Below are positions 55,874 through 64,000 of a stretch of DNA of 64,000 nucleotides, piece after piece. Position 1 is the stretch's first letter. The number at the start of each line of letters is the position of its first letter. Where the stretch lies: the NCBI GenBank assembly GCA_025594325.1, contig JANHCV010000010.1, positions 1,426,001-1,490,000 on the forward strand. The letters are read 5' to 3'. A program made the position numbers and the translations under genes. The notes beneath the pieces were generated by a model. That model was not told where the DNA came from and made no database searches. It saw only the letters and a program-made list of their open reading frames with translations. The stretch comes from Blastocladiella emersonii ATCC 22665. Taxonomy: Eukaryota; Blastocladiomycota; Blastocladiomycetes; Blastocladiales; Blastocladiaceae.

Positions 55874-58180
55874 GGCGCGCTCGAAGATAAGGTTGCAGCA
55901 AGTTGCGGTGGGTCAAAAGACCGATTCATGGAGGGTTCATGGCGGGTCGGACGAGCGACTGAGCGAACAGCGGCGCGACGTTTACAACGCGTCGTCCATC
56001 GCCGTCATTACATAACCGCCTCGTTGCCGGCGAGCCCCTCCAAGATCGTCGAAGACGGCTGTGCCAAGGGGGAAAAATGTCTCCAAGTGTCTCCAAAACG
56101 CGCGCTCGGGAGATTGTCTCGCGCCCACCACGTGACGGCGCGACGCGTCTTCTTCCCGCGTGTCTCCCTCGCTCGTTCCGCCGGAGCACTATTCGCCGCC
56201 AAGCGAGGAGGCGAGTGCGACCCGCGGCCTCTGCTTCTCGTTGCGCCGCGAAACAAGCCATGATACTGACTGCATCGCGCTCGCGGCGGGTTCGCTCGAG
56301 TTCACCATGCATCGACACCACTCTGGACAACCACCACCCGCCACCGCTCATACCTCGATCCATGACATCGACTCGAACGAACCGCACCGACGTCGACAGC
56401 CTCAACGACCGCGGTGGACCGCCGCCGTCAGCTCGCTGCCGCCGCTCGCGACGCGACGCGACGAGTAGGGCAGGGCTTTGGCCGGAGGTGCGCAGTCGTC
56501 GTCGTGGCTTGGACCCGCCTCGTCTTGACGCTAACTTCGGGTCCCTCCCGCGTGTAGGCGTGCCGGTTCGCTCCGGTGGTCAGGGACTCCAGGCTATATC
56601 AAGTCCAGCCCGATGATCGTGATCAAGCTGTCGCCACACCTCGCGGGAACCCGATCCTCAGCTTCCTCTGCGTCATGTTCCTCGTCATGATCCCGTTCCT
56701 CGACACGCTCGTCGACAGCTTCGAGTACGTGCCCCGGGAGCTCCGACCCGCGCCCGTAAGACCTACCAGAACCTGACGTAGCGGCTGGGCGCCGCCGACA
56801 TGTCGCACGAGCTGGTCGAGTTTACGCTGTGCTGGGTGGCGGACCGGATCTGGCCCATCGGCGCGTCACACCAAGGTACCTTTGACTCATGAACCAGCGA
56901 CGTAGTGGATTCGCGGCTTACGTATCGTGTGTGTAGATCCTCTGCGAGTGTCGATCCACGCGAGTCTGCCGAGTGCTCGACTGCTCTCCGAGATCAAGCT
57001 CGTGCGGTTCGACCTGATTCAGTCGACGCCAAGGTCGGCAATGCACTCGCGAACCGGGTACGACTGCATCATCCGCACCGGGCTCTCATCGCCTCTGATA
57101 TCATGATCCCCGTCGTCGTGTAGGCGGGTCGGGCTGGTGTTCGACGGCCATGATCCAGACTGGCCATCGAGGCCAAGCTGTCGTCGCTCGCCGGATCTCG
57201 GCCTCAACCTCAACACGCCATCGTGCAACATCACCGTATCCGTCATTGGTCTGCTCAAGCTCATCAAGCACGCGCGCTGCTCGGGCTCGACGATCATTTC
57301 GATTGCATCTCAGCCGACGCGGTGAGTTTTCGCTGCGCTCATCATCATCAAGTTCCCGTCGCGTGTCGTTCATGGTCGCCGTCCTGGCCCAAGTCTCTCT
57401 TCGAGGTTCCACTTCTCTCTCGTACTGCTCAGTGCTGCCGTAATGGGCCAAATCTCACTCGCTGATCCGTGTAGCTAGCTTCTCCGCGCGCGCAAGCTCG
57501 GCGCCATCACCCGGCGAGCGGCGGCCGGCCGTGGTCGTGGGTCGTGGTCGTGGTCGTGGTCATGGCCGGCGCGTATCCGCGTCGTGCTGCGGGCCCGTGG
57601 CGGCGGCCATTCGCTTGATACGCATGATGGGAGCGTAACCCTTGGTACCCACTGCTTGGCAGGTGGTGGGAATAGGTTATTCATGCTATACTCGAAGACC
57701 ATAGCGGCTCTCGCGTGTCTGGCGGGTGGTCGCGGCAGCTCTCGAGTCGGCGACCCAACCCTCGACAAGTGCAGGGCCGCCGTGATCGCGGATCAAGGTA
57801 CTACGTCGTCCGAACATTTCTTCATGACCTAGAAACTCACGTTCCGCTCCCCGGACTAGTAGGTTCCGCAAGCCCCGGCGCGGCATCAGCTCAGCTCGTT
57901 ATCGTGACCAACTCGACGGCTCGTCCGTCGTACGTCGCTGCTGGCAACATCATCGGGTTCGAGTCGCGTCCGGCGCCGAGCGCAGCGCGCATGCACAGTC
58001 GACTGGACCGCAGCAAACATGTGCTCTTCCCCCGACCTTTTCTGCCATCATGAAAGCCCTACTGACACTTGCGCTGGTACCGTGCAGGTTGTTCGAGGTT
58101 TCCGACGCCCCGCTCCTTCAAGTTTCGCTGCATCAGCTCGCGCCACGGCGACGCCAAGGGCGGCGAGTCGAGTCGTTCGT
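55874..58180. other. decayed interior of the palindrome
   Basis: No intact gene. The + strand has isolated protein-like pieces: 56576-56776 (NPILSFLCVMFLVMIPFLD, a possible membrane helix followed by EYVPRELRPAP), 56800-56875 (SHELVEFTLCWVADRIWPIG) and about 56985-57090. Some are bounded by intron-like GT...GTGTAG segments (56875-56936). No family recognised. A short GTGGTC simple repeat lies near 57535-57560. Confidence 0.4.
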
Positions 58181-59660
58181 CAAGGTACTCGTTCACTCAC
58201 GCTCGAAACTCCTGCGATCGGACAACTGACGTTAGCTGATCCGTGTAGCTGCTCGAGGACATGATCCTCGGCGCCAGTCGGCCAGCTCAAGCTCGCTTGC
58301 TCGAGTCGTCGTCATGCAGCTGTGTCGTGGTGCGGGATCAGCGGCCACACTCGCTCGACCTGCTGCCCTGACACGCCGTCAAAGTACGCCCTGCCCTCCT
58401 GGCGGCACGTGATGGAAGGTCGGCGAGCTATATCATAGCGTCAAGGCGTCGAGCGACTGGCCGCGGTACGGCGGGTGGGTGACGATGTGGGTGGCGACGT
58501 CCTTCACCGCGAGACGGGGCGCGGCAGCGGCCGGCGAGGAAGCAGTTCACGGTCGCTCGACTTCTTGGCCACGGCCACGCGGCTATGGTCGAGTACTTGG
58601 CTACCGCAGCAAGGTACGCTTCTCCCGACTCGCTCTTGTCGTCGCGATCGGGCAAGGCAACTTACACTCGCTGATCCGTGTAGATTCTCAAGAAGAACAT
58701 CATCATCCGCGCCAGCCTGCTGCCGCTGCTGCTCGCCGCGTCGGGTCGCGTGGCGCCGCGGCCGTTCGCCTGACACGCCCCGAGGGGCGACGCCCAGTAC
58801 ACACTGCTTCGAGCGAGGCCGAGCTCAGCAGGTGGTGGAACCCGCACTATATTCCGTAGCGTTCCTCGCGCGTGTCAGGGCGGGCGGTCGCGGTGCGGAG
58901 CGCGATGGACGTGGCGAGCACGCAGCAGCGGCGCGGCTTGGCTCGAGCTGCATGCAGGTCGAGACTGCTCGCCGCGCCGTGCGGGTTCTCGGGTCGAGTA
59001 CTCGGGATCCGGCCCGGCCGTTGTCATTGCGACACGCGTAGGCGGAGGTACCGTGTTTCGGCCGGCCAGCTGGGCGGCGTCGTCATCGTCGTCGAGATCC
59101 GAGAACTCACGCGCCTCGTCGTGTAGATTACTCTTCAAGCGCGGTGCGGTGCGGTTCCGTTCGCTCGCGAGGACCGCGTAGCCGTGTCGTATCGCGCCAC
59201 GGCCATCCGACCGGCACGTCGGGGGGCAACGCCCAGTACACACTGCTTCAAGCGTGGTCGAGCTCAGCAGGTGGTGGAACCCGCACTATATTCCGTAGTG
59301 CCCCTCTCGCGTGTCTGGCGGCTGGTCGCGGCGCGGTCGGTGCGGTGCGGTGCGGTACGACGGACGACGCGGCGAACCGCGAGCCATCAAGGTTACGGCT
59401 ACGGCGGCGACAAGGGTACGCTTCTCACGAGTCGCTGTCGGTGTGATGATCGGGCACCAACTCACACTTGCTGACCCGTGCCGTGTAGAGATCCTCAAGA
59501 TGATCAGCATCAGCACCAGCTTGTGTCGCCGCTCGAGTGCTCAGATCCGGCTCTGACATTGCGACACGCCGAGTAGGTACCGCACATCCGTGACTGCTGC
59601 TGACGACGTCGCGGTCCAACAACTCGCTCACTCACGCTCGTCGGTTTTTTTGCTTGCTCG
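58180..59660 (+). repeat. degenerate tandem units with conserved intron-like segments
   Basis: Two units align well. Each has an intron-like segment beginning GTACGCTTCTC and ending CTGAYCCGTG...TGTAG (58614-58682 and 59415-59487), then ATYCTCAAGA. A block GCAACGCCCAGTACACACTG (58788 and 59227 regions, with small differences) runs through GCAGGTGGTGGAACCCGCAC, TATATTCCGTAG and CGCGTGTC. A weaker unit is at 58186-58250 (CTGATCCGTGTAG then CTGCTCGAGGACATGATC). The pieces look like duplicated exons of one gene (possible products LLGHGHAAMVEYLATAAR, ILKKNIIIRASLLPLLLAAS). Inverted relatives are at 52380-52610. Confidence 0.55.
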
Positions 59661-59835
59661 TGTAGACTTTCTCTCCTCGGCTCGCGGCGCGGTTCGAGTG
59701 GTTCTCCGAGTCCAGTACCTGCACCTGCACTCGCAGCTGCAGCAGGCCAAGACCGTGCGTCGGTTTCTCAGTCGCGAGGGCCGCGTCATGTCGCGCCGAC
59801 GAGCGCCGGCATTCATGATTCCGACGCGCGCGCTG

Positions 59836-60489
59836 TTCGAGTTCGAGTCCGGCGGATCTACCTCATCGGTGACGGCGGTATCAACAAGGGGTACGTACGC
59901 TCATAGCGCGGACATTAAGAAGCCACCGACCGCCCACTCACTTGCGCGCGCCTGACTGTAGACGGATCGGCGGCACTCGATGACTCGACTCGCGTCAGCA
60001 TCAGCCCACGGTCGCCGTCATTCTCCTCATCGGCCATCGGCATCGAGGCCGTCGTGACGTCCGCCGTGGCCACGGCGTCGATCGTCCGCTCGTGGTGGCT
60101 GGTACGCCTCACGACGGCGCAGTAACGCGGTCGCCCGCCGTGGCCGTGGCCGCGACCGCCCCCTTCGCTCGTTCGCTCGCTCGCCTGCGTGTAGATAGAC
60201 GCCCTGGTGCAGAGCCAGAGTACCCGCCCGGCCCTAGAACCCCTCCCTCGACACGCCCCTTCTTTGCTGCGGGGAAACGAGCTCCCGCGCCCCCCGCCGT
60301 AAGCACCGCCCGCACCTCCCCCACCATGCGCTCGTTCGCCGCGAACGCATGGTGCAGCGGGCCCGCTGTGTGGCGCGGTCAGGCAAAAGGGAGCTCGGCC
60401 GTGCGGAGGCGCTAACGAAGGGCGGCGAACCGCGTGGCGGCGCAAAGAGTACGTGGCTGTGCAACGGCCCATGGATGACCCTCGCGGCG
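59836..60489. other. 654-bp segment present only in the right copy
   Basis: Left of this segment the right copy matches the left one with p+q=111884, right of it with p+q=112538, so the difference is exactly 654 bp (a C/G at the joint is ambiguous by one base). No terminal inverted repeats or target-site duplication flank it, so it looks more like a deletion from the left copy than an insertion. It continues the protein-like frame at its left edge (RALFEFESGGSTSSVTA) and includes further GT...TAG intron-like pieces. Confidence 0.8.
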
Positions 60490-61477
60490 CCCGGCGGTGG
60501 TGGGCGACCACCCCATCAACGTTTGCCCAGCTGTCGGGAATGCGTCGCCCGCTCTGCACCGGTGGGGCACCCGTGTGTTCAAGCCCAAGCGCGAGTCCTC
60601 GCAAGTATCAGCAGCAGCAGGTACGGCGCGGCACCGATGCCCGCGACTCTTGACTGGTCCCCACCGCGTGCTCACCTCGAGACCCTCGCCTGCCATGCGT
60701 GTAGATCATCTTCACCGACATCGTCATCCGTGCGTGCGTGCATGATCTTCGAGTTCCGAGACGACGCGCGCGCTCAGCGACCTGTTCACCTGCTCGTGCC
60801 GCCGACAGCTTCACGTCACGCAGCACCCGAGTCAGGCCGAGGCCATGGCCGTGCTTCGCGGCCCGTTCAAGGTACCGCGTCCTGACTTGTCTCTCGTCTC
60901 GGGGCAAAGGAGCTCACTCTCACGCTCACGCTCACCCTCGCGTAGCTCGATTCACCAAGGTCCCGCAGCGCGCGTGTACCCAACAAGGTCATGCTGTCGT
61001 ACCGCATCGTCGAGTCGCTCGGCGGCGGCCCTTTGCCTTCAAGAAGATTAAGCGTCCGCGAGTGCCATCAACGAGATCATGGCGGGCACAACGGCTCGTC
61101 TCGGTCTCGGTCTCGTCCTCGGCGGCCAGGTTCGACTGCAGCCACCAGCACACGCCCGCTCGTCCTTCCGCATCGCATCGTGTCGCCGTCGCCGTCGCCG
61201 CCGCTCGCCGCGTTCCGCCTCGGTCGGCCCAGCTCAACTCAAGCTGTCCGTCGTCGTTCGCGTTGCAGTCGGCCCACCATCAATACGCCTCGCCTCGGGT
61301 TGCCGAAGCCCGAGAAGACCAAGGACCAGCCAGCGCACGACGGGTACCGGCGGTCGCGAGTATGGGAAGCGTGTTGAACGACAAATACATTCACCGCGGT
61401 CCATCCGTGACCCTCGTTACTTTGTTCTTGACCCACATGTCAAACAAGTGGTAGTCGGCGCCGTACCGTACCCGAGG

Positions 61478-61798
61478 TCAGCGAGCAGTTGCACAATGAA
61501 TGTCACGGCGGAACGGGATCAAGCGCGGCTCGCTGCCCGGCGATGCGATGGCAGGCGGCGTCGAGTCGACGAGCGACTGCCAGAGGTCGGGCACGCAGCG
61601 CACGTCGCGGGCGCGCTGCGCGACGAGCGACTCGACAAAAATGCACAAGTGGACTACAAACTCCGAAAAAGTGCGACCCCGTAGACTTGATTGAGTGCGG
61701 CTGGCTCACGATTGCGGACGAACTCGCGCCATCGACCATCACCGCCGGCTTGAGCCGCTCCGATACCCTGAAGCACTGAAGCACAAACCTGTTGACAT
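61478..61798 (-). pseudogene. right-arm copy of the VPS39/TGFBRAP1-like fragment
   Basis: Mirror of 50740-51060 with no differences seen. It has the same orientation as the longer spacer pseudogene (53499-55873). Stops and frame changes are the same as in the left copy, so the fragment was already dead before the arms were duplicated. Confidence 0.6.
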
Positions 61799-62700
61799 TC
61801 CCGGGCCGCACGCTAAGTTCTGGCGTATTAACCGGATGCGGTTCGAACGACCGCGCTTGGCTTAGACGCAGAATGGGCATTTAGATACGCGATGCGCCAC
61901 ACACGTGATGGGTCACCATGCGCTTCCGCGTGCCCTTTCGGGATCGCCAGAATACGTCGCCGCACCAACGACCCGGCAGTTGAACCTGGACCGTCTTTGT
62001 CAGCCAGGTTATTCATATCAGCCCCGGAGAGTCGCAGACGCAGGTGGCCGAGGCTTTTCGTTCGGCTCCGAGCCCCTGGATGTGGCGCGTGGCTCAGCAG
62101 GGCCTGGCCGGATCAGCGGTCCGATCACAGCCCCATGAGGCGGCGCCGCCAAAAGAAGGATCCTGAGACTTTGATCCGGGCTTCGACTGTTTTCGCAGCA
62201 TGCGCTCACGGATGCGCCTGGGGCTGGCGCCACGAGAACACAAGCAACGCGACGGCGTATCTGGTGCTCCCGATGGCACGGATGCTGGTGCCCAGCTCGC
62301 CGTACGCGCGGATCCGGAACAATCGACGCGGGCTGCCGTGGCGCTAGAGGGCAATGAGTGGGTCCGCATGCCCATGAAACGGTGTCGCGCATCAGGCCTG
62401 GCATCACGCGTCGTGCTGCGCATGTCATGCGCGTGCAAACGTTCTTGGCCGCGTCCGTTTCTGGACTCGGTACAGAGCACGTCGTCGCTGAAGCGTTTTG
62501 TAGGCCGAGGACGATAAAGAGGCCGCGCCGCCCGCCTCCAATCCTGGCAAGCATGGCACATCCTTAGAGAGCTGGCCTCTTCCATCCACAGCATCTAGAT
62601 CGCCCGCCCGGAGCCCACCTGAGTCTTTCAACCCTCCTCGAACCTCCTACACTCCACCACCGCCTACATCTCTCGCACGCGCTGCTAGACCGTAGAAACC

Positions 62701-64000
62701 ATGGTTGCCACCACGAACCTCTCGCTCGCCCTCGTGGCCACGGCGACCCTCGCCCTCCTCGCCGCATCGGCCGCCGATCCTGTGCTCGCCACCTCGGCCG
62801 CCAATGCCCGCGAGATCCCTCTCCCGATCCCCGAGGCCGAGTACATTCGCAAGCCCGCCAACCCCGCCGACGACAAGTTTGTCCTCCGCGCCCACGAGGT
62901 ACGCTTATTCTCGAGCAACTACACCTGTAACACTACGAGACGCTGAACCAACGCACGCACACTCGCGATCGTAGAATGGCGAGTTCATGGGCAGCGCGCT
63001 CGGCGCGACCAAGGCCAAGCAGGCCATGAACATGATGCACCCGATGCCCGTCAAGCGCAACAGCTTCGCGCCCGTCATGACCGTCAAGGCCATGTACGGC
63101 GCCGAGGTGCCTTCGCGCGAGAACGTGTTCGGCAAGCCGGCCATGATGGTCGCGAGCTGCGACCTCAACACCAAGATGGCGTCCGTCAACCTCGACAACT
63201 TCCCGCAGATCACCAAGGTCGAGTGCTCGGCCGAGTCGGTGACGCTCACCTTCAACGACGCGGCGACGGCCGCGGCCGCCAGCGCCGAGTGGGCCAAGAC
63301 GCAGGGCAAGTGGGCCGTGATCGTCGGCGGCGAGTGGAAGTGCGACGGCGCCGAGGAGATTGCCACGCGCGAGGTCACGGCCGCGCCCAAGGCCGCCGCT
63401 GACGGCACCGGCAAGGTCGTCCTGGCCACCAAGAAGATGGCCGTCGAGGACGTGGTTGCCGATTTCTCGCTCAAGGTCGCGCAGCACGACATGCCGTCGT
63501 CGTCGGGCGCGAACCTCGCCCGCCGCGACCTCTCCAACTCGGTCAGCTGGGACCTCGCCGTCAACTGGGACAAGAAGAAGCGCAAGCCGCTGAAGCCGTT
63601 CATCTCGCTGCTCAACACGTCCGTGGCCGAGCTCGGCGCCGACATCTCGCTGCACGGCCGCGCGACGTTCAGCCTCGAGGCCACGGGCAGCATCACGTCG
63701 CTCAAGACGTACCGCGTTGCGCTGTCGGGCGACATTGGCGCCAACCTCGACCTGTTCCTGCGCGCGCACAAGGAGCACAAGGCCGACCTGTTCTCGGTCG
63801 AGGTTTTTGTCCTGCCGCTGACCCCGTTCTACATTCCCGGCATTTTCTCCATGTCGCCCGAGCTGCGCCTCAAGGCGGCCGCCACGTACGAGCTGGCGGC
63901 GTCGCTCAAGCTGTCGGCGGGCCTCGAGCTCAGCTACCCGTTCGTGTGGAGCGTCGAGTCCAAGACGGGCCTGTTCGGCAAGCCGATCGCCAAGGCCGAG
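62701..64000 (+). CDS. second copy of the secreted-protein gene (3' end outside the window)
   Basis: Exon 1 is 62701-62898 and exon 2 starts at 62975 and is still open at base 64000, about 408 residues into the protein. It has the same signal peptide, the same intron (76 nt) and the same protein as the gene at 47851-49837 over the visible part; the only change is a silent third base in codon 2 (GTT against GTC). The two genes point away from each other. Both promoters and about 2.8 kb upstream are also duplicated, so both copies may be expressed. Whether this copy is intact at its 3' end cannot be seen. Confidence 0.85.

Larger units (their letters stand above)
60489..64000. repeat. right arm of the near-identical inverted repeat (runs off the window)
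   Basis: Reverse complement of 48538-52049 over 3512 bp; the only difference I found is 62706/49832. The arm continues beyond base 64000, since the mirrored gene is cut in the middle of its coding sequence. Its inner side is followed by the 654-bp segment absent from the left copy. Confidence 0.95.

Noticed and set aside
48538-64000. A large transposon or virus with long inverted terminal repeats
   Set aside because: The core holds a host-type sorting pseudogene and no transposase, integrase, polymerase or capsid gene; no target-site duplication can be seen because the outer ends are outside the window or unknown.
48538-64000. Subtelomeric or telomeric palindrome
   Set aside because: I see no telomeric repeat runs at the core or arm edges.
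1-64000. tRNA, rRNA or CRISPR-like arrays
   Set aside because: I looked for tRNA B-box-like GGTTCGAATCC words with clover-leaf context and for evenly spaced identical repeats and found none; a covariance-model scan would be decisive.

Overview
Nuclear DNA of a GC-rich early-diverging fungus, most likely Blastocladiomycota (Allomyces/Catenaria-like). The reasons are fungal housekeeping genes (HIRA, Lcp5, Cwc2, SRP19, Swd3/WDR5-like), short introns (mostly 40-80 nt) with GTACG-type donors and GTGTAG-type acceptors, genes typical of zoosporic fungi (TMEM234 homologue, GAF-cyclase protein, DUF4470-like protein) and two proteins with ankyrin-like 'SGLPLKY' repeats that I associate with Blastocladiomycota. 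The species is an inference. All exon models were derived by hand: for every multi-exon model I checked that the exon lengths sum to whole codons and that splice phases agree. Layout, 1-43.6 kb: a compact euchromatic segment with about 19 gene models on both strands: a partial unknown gene, an LRR protein, a PWP1-like WD40 fragment, HIRA, an MFS transporter, ribosomal protein eL6, a degraded coding region, a disordered protein, TMEM234, an epoxide hydrolase, Lcp5/neuroguidin, an alpha/beta hydrolase, an acylglycerophosphate acyltransferase, a WDR5-like WD40 protein, a GAF-GAF-cyclase-like protein, an ankyrin-like remnant, a DUF4470-like protein, NDUFS3, SRP19, Cwc2, a very large Q/H- and K/P/A-rich protein, and a kelch-type membrane protein. 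Five divergent gene pairs are separated by only about 190-510 bp and probably share promoters. Layout, 43.6-47.85 kb: about 4.2 kb in which I see no believable gene, with a bulged hairpin at 45.6 kb. Layout, 47.85-64 kb: a palindromic region. A secreted-protein gene and its flank are present twice as a nearly identical inverted repeat (48538-52049 and 60489-64000, continuing past the window edge; coordinates pair as p+q=112538). Between the arms lies 8.4 kb of decayed sequence holding a frameshifted vacuolar-sorting (VPS39/TGFBRAP1-like) pseudogene, older and more diverged inverted homology, and degenerate tandem repeats that keep intron-like boundaries. Functionally the left two thirds is an ordinary mixture of chromatin (HIRA, WDR5-like), RNA/ribosome biogenesis (Lcp5, eL6, Cwc2), protein targeting (SRP19), mitochondrial (NDUFS3), lipid and signalling genes, with no sign of a gene cluster. 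The most unusual items are the near-identical palindrome, the pseudogenised sorting gene inside it, and a large cyclase-like protein whose catalytic residues are largely substituted.
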